From: Bacillus sonorensis NBRC 101234 = KCTC 13918
GTDB taxonomy: Bacteria; Bacillota; Bacilli; Bacillales; Bacillaceae
DNA length: 64,000 nt
Assembly: GCF_001592005.1 (NCBI RefSeq)
Contig: NZ_BCVZ01000002.1
Span: 310,001 to 374,000 of the forward strand
Direction: 5' to 3'
Shown: positions 7,790 through 15,896 of the stretch, in pieces
Numbering within the stretch: position 1 is the stretch's first letter
Layout of the letters: each line of letters begins with the position of its first letter
Position numbers and translations under genes: made by a program
The notes under the pieces: generated by a model
What the model saw: only the letters and a program-made list of their open reading frames with translations
Told to the model about the DNA's origin: nothing
The model's database searches: none

Positions 7790-8743
7790 ATGCAAATGCG
7801 ATTAATTCCTTATGTGACGGACGAAAAGATTATGGACGTTAATGAACTGCCGGAAGGAATCGATGCGATTAAGGCGCCGGAGCTGTGGTCACAAGGTTTT
7901 AAAGGAAAAGATGTCACCGTCGCGATTCTTGATACAGGCTGTGATGTCAACCATCCCGATTTAGCGGACAGAATCATCGGAGGCAAAAACTTCACAGATG
8001 ATGACAATGGAAAAGAAGATCAATTCAATGATTATAATGGACATGGCACCCATGTAGCGGGAACGATTGCCGCCAATGATCAAAACGGCGGGGTTTCCGG
8101 CGTTGCACCCGAGGCAAACCTTTTAATCGTCAAGGTTCTCGGCGGCGAAGACGGAAGCGGCCAATACGAATGGATCATCAACGGCATGAATTACGCAGTG
8201 GAACAAAAAGCCGATATCATTTCGATGTCGCTCGGCGGCCCTGCCGATGTTCCGGAATTAAAAGAAGCGGTAGAAAATGCCGTCAAAAGCGGTGTTCTCG
8301 TTGTCTGCGCCGCCGGAAACGAAGGCGACGGAAACGACCGTACAGAGGAATACTCATATCCCGCCGCCTATAATGAAGTGATCGCAGTCGGATCTGTATC
8401 ACTGACGCGGGAATCGTCGGAATTTTCGAACGCCAATAAAGAAATTGATTTGGTTGCACCAGGCGAAGAAATCCTGTCAACATTGCCGGACAGGCAATAC
8501 GGGAAGCTGAGCGGAACATCGATGGCCACTCCGCACGTGAGCGGCGCGCTCGCCCTGATCAAATCCTTCGAAGAAGACGCATTTAAACGGAAGTTGACTG
8601 AGCCTGAGCTATATGCCCAATTAATCCGCAGAACCCTTCCTCTTGATTACTCAAAAGCGCTGATCGGAAACGGCTTTTTATATTTAACCGCGCCTGAGGT
8701 ATTAGCCGAAAAGGCCGGCGAAAAGAAACTTCTTTCCCTTTAA
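7790..8743 (+). CDS. isp: Intracellular serine protease (subtilisin family S8)
   Basis: 317 residues with no signal peptide. The N-terminal propeptide carries the LIPY motif (residues 5-8) that blocks the active site until removed, a hallmark of intracellular subtilisins. Catalytic residues: D48 (AILDTGCD), H85 (YNGHGTHVAGT) and S244 (GTSMATPHVSG); the oxyanion Asn is in AAGNEGDG. The enzyme degrades cytoplasmic protein in stationary phase and is calcium dependent in the family. SD GGGAGGGC precedes the ATG. Position beside metE is as in B. subtilis. Upstream lies a CodY-box-like site, which would give repression in rich medium. Confidence 0.96.
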   Translation: MQMRLIPYVTDEKIMDVNELPEGIDAIKAPELWSQGFKGKDVTVAILDTGCDVNHPDLADRIIGGKNFTDDDNGKEDQFNDYNGHGTHVAGTIAANDQNGGVSGVAPEANLLIVKVLGGEDGSGQYEWIINGMNYAVEQKADIISMSLGGPADVPELKEAVENAVKSGVLVVCAAGNEGDGNDRTEEYSYPAAYNEVIAVGSVSLTRESSEFSNANKEIDLVAPGEEILSTLPDRQYGKLSGTSMATPHVSGALALIKSFEEDAFKRKLTEPELYAQLIRRTLPLDYSKALIGNGFLYLTAPEVLAEKAGEKKLLSL

Positions 8744-8749
8744 ACAGCA

Positions 8750-8781
8750 GGGGCTGCCGACAATGCCGGCAGCCTTTTTTA
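8750..8781 (+). terminator. Terminator of isp
   Basis: GGCTGCC (8752-8758) pairs with GGCAGCC (8768-8774), followed by six T residues. Confidence 0.85.
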
Positions 8782-8834
8782 TTCCCCGAAAACTTTTATG
8801 GAATCTTTTTAATTATAAGAATACAAAAATTATT

Positions 8835-8863
8835 TTGACTAAAAGGTCATGACGGTATATAAT
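8835..8863 (+). promoter_or_regulatory. SigA promoter of metE leader
   Basis: TTGACT (8835-8840), a 17-base spacer and perfect TATAAT (8858-8863). Transcription would start about 8870, just before the riboswitch. Confidence 0.9.
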
Positions 8864-8875
8864 CTACTAAACAAT

Positions 8876-9075
8876 TTCATCGCCGGGAGCATGGTAATCT
8901 AGCGCAATGCTAGATTTTAAAAGGGAAGATTGGTGAAAATCCAACGCGGTCCCGCCACTGTAAATGAGGAGGTTATTTCAGATTAAACCCACTGTTTCGA
9001 TACGGGAAGGGTGAAATAACCGTTGATTCACAAGCCAGGAGACCTGCCTGTTCTGACGCACCATTTACCTACGGT
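8876..9075 (+). ncRNA. Cobalamin (B12) riboswitch controlling metE
   Basis: The leader shows the conserved cobalamin-element blocks: GGGAAGATTGGTGAAAATCC, ACGCGGTCCCGCCACTGTAA, and the B12 box AAGCCAGGAGACCTGCC (9033-9049). Adenosyl- or methylcobalamin binding should favour the terminator at 9146-9188. It explains most of the 470-base gap between isp and metE. No SAM-I (S-box) blocks such as the GAGGGACTGGCCC core are visible, so B12 appears to be the only leader ligand. Confidence 0.95.
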
Positions 9076-9145
9076 CGATAGGAGGTGTTCGAGTTGACGT
9101 AACAAAAGCTACGTTTATTTCTCGTTCGCAAATATGCTGTTTTCA

Positions 9146-9188
9146 GGCATTCACCTTCAGGCTACCCGGAAAGTGAGTGTCTTTTTTT
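9146..9188 (+). terminator. Riboswitch-controlled terminator upstream of metE
   Basis: GGCATTCACCTTC pairs with GAAAGTGAGTGTC (one mismatch and two G-U pairs), followed by TTTTTTT, 26 bases before the metE ATG. It is the expression platform of the B12 riboswitch. Confidence 0.8.
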
Positions 9189-9214
9189 ATTGAAAATTAA
9201 AAGGAGGAGATCGA

Positions 9215-11503
9215 ATGACAACTGTGAAAACAAGCAGCTTGGGATTTCCAAGAATCGGCTTGAACAGGGAATGGAAAAAATCGCTTGAGGCTTATTGGAA
9301 AGGAAAGACGGACCGAGAGACATTCCTGAACGAAATGGACGAACAATTTATTGCGGCGCTCAAAACACAGCTTGATCAGCAAATCGATATCATACCGGTT
9401 TCCGACTTTACATTTTATGACCATGTTCTTGACACGGCGGTGATGTTCAACTGGATCCCCGAAAGGTTCAAGCATGTAAACGATCCTTTAGATACTTATT
9501 TTGCAATGGCGAGAGGCACAAAGGAAGCGGTATCGTGCGAAATGACAAAATGGTTCAACACAAACTACCACTACATCGTTCCTGAATATGAAAAAGACGC
9601 ACAATTCCGTCTCACCAAAAATCAGCCGCTCGAAGACTACCGACGGGCAAAAGAAGCATTGGGGATCGAAACAAAGCCCGTCATTCTCGGCCTTTACACC
9701 TTTGTGGCGCTGGCAAAGGGCTATGAAAAACAGGATATTCAAGATATTTATCAACGCATGATCCCTCTTTACATCCAGGTTCTGAAAGAGCTTGAACAAG
9801 AAGGCGTGAAGTGGGTGCAAATTGACGAACCAGCACTTGTCACGGCTTCTCCTGATGAAGTGGCTGCAGCAAAAGAAATCTATCAGACGATCAGAGCCGA
9901 AGTCGCCGGGCCGAATGTCCTTCTGCAAACTTATTTTGATTCAGTTGATGGATACAAGGAGCTGATCTCCTTTCCGGTCGAAGGAATCGGGCTTGATTTC
10001 GTCCATGACAAAGGAAAGAATCTCGAACAGCTGAAAGCCCATGGCTTCCCTCAAGATAAAGTGCTTGCCGCAGGAATTCTGGACGGACGAAACATCTGGA
10101 GAGCCAATCTTGAAGAACGCCTCGACTGGATAACGGAGCTGATCGGCGGTCTCGGGGCAACAGAAGTGTGGATCCAGCCTTCGAACAGCCTGCTTCATGT
10201 TCCTGTCGCCAAACACCCTGATGAACAGCTTGCCGATGATTTGCTGAACGGATTATCTTTCGCAAAGGAAAAGCTGTTGGAGCTCAATCTGCTGAAACAG
10301 GGCTTAGTTTCCGGAAAAGCGGCCGTCCGTGCTGAAATTAATGAAGCCGCTGGACATCTGCAGGCACTCAAGCAATTCGGAACCGCCGCGGACACGGCTT
10401 TCGCCGAAGAAAGAAACAGCCTGACCCGGGACGACTTTTCACGTCCGACGCCATTTGAAGAACGTCTCCGCATCCAAAATGAATCCCTCGGTCTGCCGGT
10501 TCTGCCGACTACGACGATCGGAAGCTTCCCGCAAACCGCTGAAGTGCGCAGCGCACGGCAAAAATGGCGGAAAAAAGAATGGTCAGATGAGCAATACGAG
10601 TCATTTATCAAAGCCGAGACAAAAAAATGGATCGATATTCAGGAAGAGATCGGTCTTGACGTACTTGTCCACGGAGAATTCGAACGGACGGACATGGTCG
10701 AATATTTCGGCGAAAAACTGGGCGGATTCGCTTTTACCAAATACGCCTGGGTACAGTCATACGGCTCCCGCTGTGTCAGGCCGCCGGTAATCTACGGGGA
10801 TGTCGAATTTAAAGAGCCGATGACGGTAAAAGAAACAGTTTACGCCCAATCTCTGACCTCCAAACAAGTAAAAGGAATGCTGACCGGGCCTGTCACGATT
10901 TTAAACTGGTCGTTCGCCCGCAATGATCTTCCGAGAAAAGAAATCGCTTTTCAAATCGCACATGCCCTTAGAAAAGAGGTAGAGGCGCTTGAAAAAGCCG
11001 GTATTCAAATCATACAAGTTGACGAACCTGCTTTAAGGGAAGGCCTTCCGCTGAAGGAACGCGACTGGGATGAGTATCTCTCATGGGCCGCCGAAGCTTT
11101 CAGACTGTCCACTTCATCTGTGAAGGATACGACGCAAATCCATACACATATGTGCTACAGCAATTTTGAAGATATCGTCGACACGATTGAAGACCTTGAC
11201 GCAGATGTGATTACGATCGAACACAGCAGAAGCCACGGCGGATTCCTCGATTACCTTGAGAAGCACCCTTATTTAAAAGGGCTCGGCCTTGGGGTTTACG
11301 ACATTCACAGCCCGCGCGTCCCTCCTGCCGAAGAAATGCTTTCGATTATCCGGGATGCGCTTAAGGTCTGTCCTGCCGACCGTTTTTGGGTCAATCCCGA
11401 CTGCGGCTTGAAAACCAGACAGCCTGAAGAAACGATCGCCGCTTTGAAAAATATGGTTGAAGCCGCAAAACAAGCAAGAGATCAGCTGGCCCAAACCGTT
11501 TAA
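9215..11503 (+). CDS. metE: MetE, cobalamin-independent methionine synthase
   Basis: 762 residues, the family's normal length. It transfers a methyl group from 5-methyltetrahydropteroyl-triglutamate to homocysteine, the last step of methionine synthesis. Two related barrels: the N-terminal half ([15 protein letters not shown]) and the catalytic C-terminal half beginning [12 protein letters not shown]. Zinc ligands are H645 and C647 (HTHMCYSNF), a Glu further on, and C730 (NPDCGLKTR). AAAGGAGGAG lies before the ATG. The B12 riboswitch shuts this enzyme off when cobalamin is present, which implies a B12-dependent methionine synthase elsewhere in the genome; none is seen in this window. Confidence 0.97.
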   Translation: MTTVKTSSLGFPRIGLNREWKKSLEAYWKGKTDRETFLNEMDEQFIAALKTQLDQQIDIIPVSDFTFYDHVLDTAVMFNWIPERFKHVNDPLDTYFAMARGTKEAVSCEMTKWFNTNYHYIVPEYEKDAQFRLTKNQPLEDYRRAKEALGIETKPVILGLYTFVALAKGYEKQDIQDIYQRMIPLYIQVLKELEQEGVKWVQIDEPALVTASPDEVAAAKEIYQTIRAEVAGPNVLLQTYFDSVDGYKELISFPVEGIGLDFVHDKGKNLEQLKAHGFPQDKVLAAGILDGRNIWRANLEERLDWITELIGGLGATEVWIQPSNSLLHVPVAKHPDEQLADDLLNGLSFAKEKLLELNLLKQGLVSGKAAVRAEINEAAGHLQALKQFGTAADTAFAEERNSLTRDDFSRPTPFEERLRIQNESLGLPVLPTTTIGSFPQTAEVRSARQKWRKKEWSDEQYESFIKAETKKWIDIQEEIGLDVLVHGEFERTDMVEYFGEKLGGFAFTKYAWVQSYGSRCVRPPVIYGDVEFKEPMTVKETVYAQSLTSKQVKGMLTGPVTILNWSFARNDLPRKEIAFQIAHALRKEVEALEKAGIQIIQVDEPALREGLPLKERDWDEYLSWAAEAFRLSTSSVKDTTQIHTHMCYSNFEDIVDTIEDLDADVITIEHSRSHGGFLDYLEKHPYLKGLGLGVYDIHSPRVPPAEEMLSIIRDALKVCPADRFWVNPDCGLKTRQPEETIAALKNMVEAAKQARDQLAQTV

Positions 11504-11520
11504 GTTACGAAAAAATTCAA

Positions 11521-11556
11521 AAAGAACCATCCGAAACAGCGGGTGGTTCTTTCTGT
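11521..11556 (+). terminator. Terminator of metE
   Basis: AAAGAACCATCC pairs with GGGTGGTTCTTT (11541-11552). The U tract is short (TTTCTGTT). Confidence 0.7.
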
Positions 11557-11709
11557 TGGGCGCCGCTCATTATAGTTCTAAAGAATTATTCAACGAGCTC
11601 TAATTGATGATGCCTCATTATGACTTTTGATTCATTCGTACGATTTCTTTCCAGATTCTTTTCTTTTAACATATTCGTAGTAGATGATGGAAGGGAAGGA
11701 AAATATGTA

Positions 11710-12021
11710 GTGATTGACGATGGAAAAGCCCCAGAAAAAGGATTAAAACGAAAAAATTATGATGACGACATTCACTCTCTCAAGCTTTATGTCAAAGAAT
11801 TGAATTCAGTCATAACAGAGCTGAGGCATGAAAGTTCATGCATTTTAAAAGCTCATCAAATGTATATCAACGGATGGCGGGGACAGGCACGGGAAATGTA
11901 TGATGCCCTTTTGGACGATCTTGACCGCGTGGAATTCCGCGTGTATAACAGGCTGAGAACCATTAAACAGCGCGTTGCCGAGGAGATTGAAAGGCTTGAG
12001 CTGGAAGCCAGGGAGCTTTAA
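11710..12021 (+). CDS. WXG-like small helical protein (possible type VII/ESX substrate)
   Basis: I place the start at GTG 11710, preceded by GGAAGGGAAGGA, which gives 103 residues. The in-frame ATG at 11620 would give 133 but has no SD and adds an unlikely hydrophobic stretch (FVRFLSRFFSFNIFVV). The chain is two long amphipathic helices around a turn with GWRGQAREMYDALL, a W-x-G motif near the middle as in WXG100/ESAT-6-like proteins, and an acidic helical tail. Length and topology fit substrates or accessory proteins of the Firmicute type VII system. No ESX core genes are present nearby. It is directly coupled to the next gene (TAA followed at once by ATG). Not part of the B. subtilis metE locus. 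Confidence 0.6.
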   Translation: MIDDGKAPEKGLKRKNYDDDIHSLKLYVKELNSVITELRHESSCILKAHQMYINGWRGQAREMYDALLDDLDRVEFRVYNRLRTIKQRVAEEIERLELEAREL

Positions 12022-12717
12022 ATGAGTATTCGTCTGAATGTAAATGATCTACACGCACTCGCCCGCCAATTTCGGTATTCACACGAGCAAATCAGCGATT
12101 TGATGCGTCTTTTGAATCGTCATTTGCAAGTGTTGCTTTCAAGTGTGACGACAGCAAAAACAAGCGATATTGATCAAGCTCAAACCGAAATGGAACATGA
12201 ACTCAAAGGATACTTGCATACACTCGATGATCTGGAGCATTTGCTTTCACACACTGAAGTACAAATGATGAAAACAGATCAAATGCTGGCGGAGATGCTC
12301 TATCAATGCGGCGGATACTTAGCCGACTATCCGCCCATTATGAGCTTTTTGGCCTCAAAATGCCCGACCGTCGGATTCACGCTGACGGCATCGCTATTAT
12401 CTGAACCGCTCGCATTGCTGAAACAATTGCGAGAAAACGGCCTGTCAGGCCTGTTCTTGAGAGGCCGCGTCCTCTATTTTCAGCTAGATGAGCAAGGCAG
12501 GAACCAGCTTTGGGCTGTACGCAGACTGTTAAGCAGCAGCATCACGGACAATATGTGCCTTCTCGCATACAACCAAACTGTAGGAGGCTCTCTTTCACGT
12601 ACAGTCTTGGCTTTTGCAAGCATCAAAACGAAAGCAGCCGCTTCTGATGTGAAACGGTTCCCAATATCTCGCCGCCATGGCGGACATCTTCAGCGTGAAG
12701 ACACAACAAAGCCGTAG
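12022..12717 (+). CDS. Uncharacterised helical protein paired with the WXG-like gene; probable 3' frameshift
   Basis: 231 residues as annotated, beginning on the base after the upstream stop. The N-terminal 95 residues (VNDLHALARQFRYSHEQISDLM...) look like a WXG/LXG-type coiled hairpin. A central part (about 105-215) is mixed and unrecognised, with Cys at about 94 and 114. The last 20 residues are basic and low-quality (PISRRHGGHLQ). In the next frame from base 12655 the sequence reads smoothly NGSQYLAAMADIFSVKTQQ to a TGA at 12725-12727, so one lost base in the AAA at 12652-12654 is likely. It could be a short LXG-type effector or a decayed one. No toxin motif seen. Confidence 0.5.
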   Translation: MSIRLNVNDLHALARQFRYSHEQISDLMRLLNRHLQVLLSSVTTAKTSDIDQAQTEMEHELKGYLHTLDDLEHLLSHTEVQMMKTDQMLAEMLYQCGGYLADYPPIMSFLASKCPTVGFTLTASLLSEPLALLKQLRENGLSGLFLRGRVLYFQLDEQGRNQLWAVRRLLSSSITDNMCLLAYNQTVGGSLSRTVLAFASIKTKAAASDVKRFPISRRHGGHLQREDTTKP

Positions 12718-12743
12718 CGCTTCATGAACCGCCTTTTGAAAAA

Positions 12744-12775
12744 AGAAGCCTTTTATCGGAATAAGGCTTCTTTTT
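12744..12775 (+). terminator. Terminator after the WXG-like pair
   Basis: AGAAGCCTT pairs with AAGGCTTCT, then TTTTT. The plus-strand A run before it could also serve the convergent phosphatase gene. Confidence 0.8.
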
Positions 12776-12796
12776 CGGTGGTCAATATGTATTGGC

Positions 12797-13429
12797 CTAC
12801 CATGTCACATCCGCTTGTTTTATTCGGTGATCACCGTCTCCTTCTTTTAAAATGGTCATGTCTCCTTTTTCAGAAATGGTGACAACTGCAAGCGCCGTAT
12901 CATGGACATAGCTGGAATTCCATATTTCATTGATCGGCCGGTTCTTGACAATATTCAGGAGCATCAGGATAAAAACGGAATGCGTGACAAGCAGCACGCT
13001 CCCTTCCTGGTGGTTGTGAACAATGTGGCCAAGCGCCTGTCTGACTCGGACTTCAAATTCGGCAAAGCTCTCCCCTCCATCGGAAATATACTGCTCAGGC
13101 GCTTTGAAATAGGCTTCAAACCTGCCCCGATCGTGTTGTTGAATGTCGTCATATGTTTTTCCTTCCCATGAACCGAGGGAAATCTCGCGAAACAAATCGT
13201 CTTTGATAAAAGGAATGGAACGGTTTTGGAGCATCGCCCGTGCAGAGTCAACGGCGCGCCCGCTTGTACTGACATACGCCGCCTGAAATTGAATACCTTT
13301 CAGCTTTTTACCGAGCGCCTCCGCATTCGCCAAACCTAAAGGTGTTAAGTCTGAATTCTCCCAGCCTTGCATTCTCTTATCAATATTCCATTCGGTTTGT
13401 CCGTGTCTGGCAATATATAAGGTAAGCAA
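12797..13429 (-). CDS. Histidine phosphatase family protein (phosphoglycerate mutase-like)
   Basis: 210 residues. The start is TTG at 13429, with AGGAGAGG five bases upstream and the family N-terminus LTLYIARHGQTEWN immediately after. Catalytic His is in RHG (residues 8-10). The second active-site His is in VLLVTHSVFI, with Arg in STSGRAVDSA and Glu in FREISLGSWEG. This is the branch that includes Bacillus PhoE/YhfR and CobC-like phosphatases; substrate cannot be fixed from sequence. It stands alone, convergent with the WXG-like pair and divergent from guaD. Confidence 0.85.
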   Translation of the reverse strand: MLTLYIARHGQTEWNIDKRMQGWENSDLTPLGLANAEALGKKLKGIQFQAAYVSTSGRAVDSARAMLQNRSIPFIKDDLFREISLGSWEGKTYDDIQQHDRGRFEAYFKAPEQYISDGGESFAEFEVRVRQALGHIVHNHQEGSVLLVTHSVFILMLLNIVKNRPINEIWNSSYVHDTALAVVTISEKGDMTILKEGDGDHRIKQADVTW

Positions 13430-13574
13430 ACAATCCTCTCCTATCCTTTCTTCTTATGTTTATTTTATGTGAGAAACAGTCTAAATTAAAACATTTGAAT
13501 ATTCTGAACCATTTTCTTTTTTTTACGTCTGTAAGCTATAATAAAACATGAGGACAACCAAGGAGGATACAGAC

Positions 13575-14045
13575 ATGAACCATGAAGCATTTTTGCAGCG
13601 GGCGATTGATCTTGCCGTCGAAAGCGTCAAAGACGGGACAGGCGGACCTTTCGGCTGCGTCATTGTCAAGGATGGCAAAATCATTGCCGAAGGAAAAAAC
13701 AATGTCACAACAAGCAATGATCCGACAGCGCATGCCGAAGTAACGGCCATCAGGCTTGCCTGTGAAGCGCTCGGCGATTATCAGCTTAGTGACTGCATTC
13801 TTTATACAAGCTGTGAGCCTTGTCCGATGTGTTTAGGCGCGATTTACTGGGCGAGGCCGAAGGAAGTGTATTTCGCGGCAAAGCATTCTGATGCCGCATC
13901 AGCCGGTTTCGACGATTCATTTATTTATGAGGAATTCACACGAGATCAAAGCGAACGAAACATTCCGTTTTACAACATAGAGCTGCGGGACAAGCTTGAG
14001 CCATTCCTGACATGGGAGCATACGGACGATAAAACAGAATATTAA
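13575..14045 (+). CDS. guaD: GuaD, guanine deaminase
   Basis: 156 residues from ATG 13575, which has AAGGAGG upstream; the open frame's earlier ATG at 13548 lacks an SD and gives an N-terminus unlike the family. Guanine deaminase of the cytidine-deaminase fold converts guanine to xanthine and ammonia. Zinc site H53, C83 and C86 (TAHAEV and SCEPCPMC), proton-shuttle E55. The C-terminal segment (DDSFIYEEF...) is the domain-swapped part of the B. subtilis enzyme. A TATAAT lies at 13537-13542. In B. subtilis the gene is nitrogen- and purine-controlled; I find no clear TnrA box here. Confidence 0.95.
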   Translation: MNHEAFLQRAIDLAVESVKDGTGGPFGCVIVKDGKIIAEGKNNVTTSNDPTAHAEVTAIRLACEALGDYQLSDCILYTSCEPCPMCLGAIYWARPKEVYFAAKHSDAASAGFDDSFIYEEFTRDQSERNIPFYNIELRDKLEPFLTWEHTDDKTEY

Positions 14046-14050
14046 ATAAA

Positions 14051-14080
14051 GGAGCTTTCCTTCATCGGAAAGCTCCTTTT
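14051..14080. terminator. Terminator of guaD (bidirectional with the lipoprotein gene)
   Basis: GGAGCTTTCC pairs with GGAAAGCTCC, then TTTT on the plus strand; TTTATTT follows on the minus strand. Confidence 0.8.
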
Positions 14081-14093
14081 CAATGGCTGCGGT

Positions 14094-14738
14094 TCATTTT
14101 TTATACCAATCAAGATGCTGATCTTCCGCCTCAAAATCCAGACTTTCTGCTTTTCCATCCTTCTGGATCTCGAGCCTTACGGTTTTCCCTTTCAGCTTTT
14201 GCGGACTCTCTGCTACGTCCCTTTCAAAGTCCGCTGTTTTTTGAAACGTTTGATTCCCGGATGCCACTTTGACTGTGACGTTCCGGCCGGTTTCATTGAC
14301 AAGCGTTCCGATCACTTTTTGGCCGCCGTCGCTTTCCTGCTCATATACGCCGTTTTCATCAGCTTTCGCCTGAGGCGTCAGTTCAAGCTCTTCCGCTTCC
14401 TGGCTTTTTCCATCCACCTCTACCTTCACAAGCTTTCCCATGAGATCATCGTAGTCTTCTTTGTTCTTAAAATGTCTGCTTTTCGGAATAATCAGCTCCC
14501 GGTCCTTTACTTTGATCGTCAGCTGATCATCCTCGGCTTGAATATACTGGCCGATCAGATCAAAATCATCTTCTGAATTCCTGCCTTTATCATAAGAATA
14601 TTTTTTCAAATCAAGTTTTTTATGAGCGTGCTGATCTGCCGGCTTTTGCTGCTCGCTTTCTTGTGCGCCGCCGCAGCCTGTGAACATGGTAAACACAAGC
14701 AGTACAGTCAGCATCAGTGTCATTTTCATATATTTCAT
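14094..14738 (-). CDS. Lipoprotein with two internal beta-rich repeats
   Basis: 214 residues. Signal peptide with lipobox MFTGC (lipidated Cys22), then a Gln/His/Lys-rich linker. Residues 61-120 and 141-203 are related to each other: each starts [LV]IG.[YL]..., continues with an alternating strand (LTIKV / VTVKV), an FxK/FER turn, a G-K-[LT]-V-[KR]-[VL]-E strand and an EELEL/ESLDFE end. This suggests duplication of a small OB-like or DUF-type barrel. AAAGGGG before the ATG. I do not recognise the family; it is exported and membrane-anchored. Confidence 0.75.
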   Translation of the reverse strand: MKYMKMTLMLTVLLVFTMFTGCGGAQESEQQKPADQHAHKKLDLKKYSYDKGRNSEDDFDLIGQYIQAEDDQLTIKVKDRELIIPKSRHFKNKEDYDDLMGKLVKVEVDGKSQEAEELELTPQAKADENGVYEQESDGGQKVIGTLVNETGRNVTVKVASGNQTFQKTADFERDVAESPQKLKGKTVRLEIQKDGKAESLDFEAEDQHLDWYKK

Positions 14739-14761
14739 ATGCTGCCCCTTTCGAATGTTTT

Positions 14762-14795
14762 AAAAAGAAAGCAAACAACCTTATGTTTGCTTTCC
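14762..14795 (-). terminator. Terminator of ohrB
   Basis: GAAAGCAAAC pairs with GTTTGCTTTC (14785-14794); on the minus strand TTTTTA follows. Confidence 0.8.
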
Positions 14796-14807
14796 CGTCT
14801 CAGAAGG

Positions 14808-15221
14808 TTATTTGACTTGCAGGTCGACATTGATATTTCCCCTCGTCGCTTTGGAATACGGGCAAAAATCATGTGCGGCCTTGACGAGCTCTTCCGCCTT
14901 TTCTTTTTCCAGCCCATTCGCTGAAACAACGAGCTGAACGCCAAGCTTAAACCCGCCGTCACTCTCATCTTTCATTAAACTGACCCGGCCTTCCACCTCA
15001 GAATCAATCTCAATGCCTTGTTCCTTTGCGACATGTTCCAAAGCTCCCCCAAAGCATGCCGCATACCCGGCGGCAAACAGCTGTTCAGGATTGGTTCCTG
15101 CCTCGCCATCTTTTTTTTGATTCGGCATCACAATGCTGTGATCCAAAACACCGTCGTCAGATTTCACATGTCCAGCTCTTCCGCCTTTAGCTGTTACGCT
15201 TGCTGTAAATAATGTCGTCAT
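14808..15221 (-). CDS. ohrB: OhrB, organic hydroperoxide resistance peroxidase
   Basis: 137 residues; AAGGAGG before the ATG. OsmC/Ohr fold with two reactive cysteines, one in GYAACFGGAL and one in FCPYSKATRG, which reduce organic hydroperoxides to alcohols. The N-terminus (SDDGVLDHSIVMPNQKKDGEAG) is the OhrB rather than OhrA type. In B. subtilis ohrB is controlled by SigB, not OhrR. A GTTTAA at 15278-15283 followed after 14 bases by GAAATA is a weak SigB-like promoter. No OhrR operator is found here, consistent with that division. Confidence 0.93.
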   Translation of the reverse strand: MTTLFTASVTAKGGRAGHVKSDDGVLDHSIVMPNQKKDGEAGTNPEQLFAAGYAACFGGALEHVAKEQGIEIDSEVEGRVSLMKDESDGGFKLGVQLVVSANGLEKEKAEELVKAAHDFCPYSKATRGNINVDLQVK

Positions 15222-15257
15222 CTTATATTCCTCCTTGCGATTATTCCTTATTCTTTA

Positions 15258-15283
15258 TATTTCACAAAACGGACTTTTTAAAC
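15258..15283 (-). promoter_or_regulatory. Possible SigB promoter of ohrB
   Basis: GTTTAA (perfect SigB -35), 14-base spacer, GAAATA as a poor -10 (consensus GGGTAT). Suggested mainly by the known SigB control of ohrB. Confidence 0.35.
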
Positions 15284-15386
15284 ATATAGACCGCGAATTG
15301 AACAATATTCTCTGTCTGTGAAAGAATAGGAAAAGGAGAAAAAATCGTATACAATAAAAAAAGAACAAATAAGAGTTGGTGAACAG

Positions 15387-15839
15387 ATGGTAAATGATTT
15401 TGAACATATGAAGCTTGACAGACAGCTTTGTTTTCTGCTTTACGCCAGTTCGCGGGAGATGACAAAGCTGTACAAGCCTCTGCTCGATGAACTCGGCATT
15501 ACGTATCCGCAATACTTGGCGCTTCTCTTATTATGGGAGCATGAAAGCTTGAGCGTGAAAAAAATGGGGGAGCTTCTTTATTTGGATTCCGGGACTTTGA
15601 CCCCGATGCTGAAAAGAATGGAACAGCGCGGCTTGATCACGAGACAACGGTCCCCTGAGGATGAGCGTTCCGTTATCGTCAAGCTGACGGCGGAGGGTGC
15701 CTCTCTGAAAGAAAAAGCAAGATGCATCCCAACTGACATGCTGGCACAGACAAACCTGCCTGCTGATAAGCTGATGCATTTAAAGGAGGCGCTCCGTACT
15801 CTTCTTGATTCCTTGACAAAGGAAAACGGTAAAGCGTAA
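15387..15839 (+). CDS. ohrR: OhrR, MarR-family organic-peroxide sensor and repressor
   Basis: 150 residues. One-Cys OhrR: the redox-active C15 lies in LDRQLCFLLYA, and the winged helix carries MGELLYLDSGTLTPMLKRME and the DERS wing. Oxidation of C15 and thiolation releases it from DNA. It lies between ohrB and ohrA as in B. subtilis; the target operator is at 16340-16355 before ohrA. A GTATACAAT sits about 35 bases upstream and may be its -10 region. It converges on ohrA through a shared hairpin. Confidence 0.95.
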   Translation: MVNDFEHMKLDRQLCFLLYASSREMTKLYKPLLDELGITYPQYLALLLLWEHESLSVKKMGELLYLDSGTLTPMLKRMEQRGLITRQRSPEDERSVIVKLTAEGASLKEKARCIPTDMLAQTNLPADKLMHLKEALRTLLDSLTKENGKA

Positions 15840-15866
15840 GTCAAATGCCTGTTATAAAGCCGAATA

Positions 15867-15896
15867 GGCGCCTTCAATGGAAGGCGCCCTTTTTTT
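15867..15896. terminator. Terminator between ohrR and ohrA
   Basis: GGCGCCTTC pairs with GAAGGCGCC, followed by CTTTTTTT on the plus strand for ohrR; the last T residues touch the ohrA stop. Confidence 0.85.

Noticed and set aside
8876..9190. Possible SAM-I (S-box) element before metE
   Set aside because: The S-box core blocks are absent; all conserved blocks belong to the cobalamin element.
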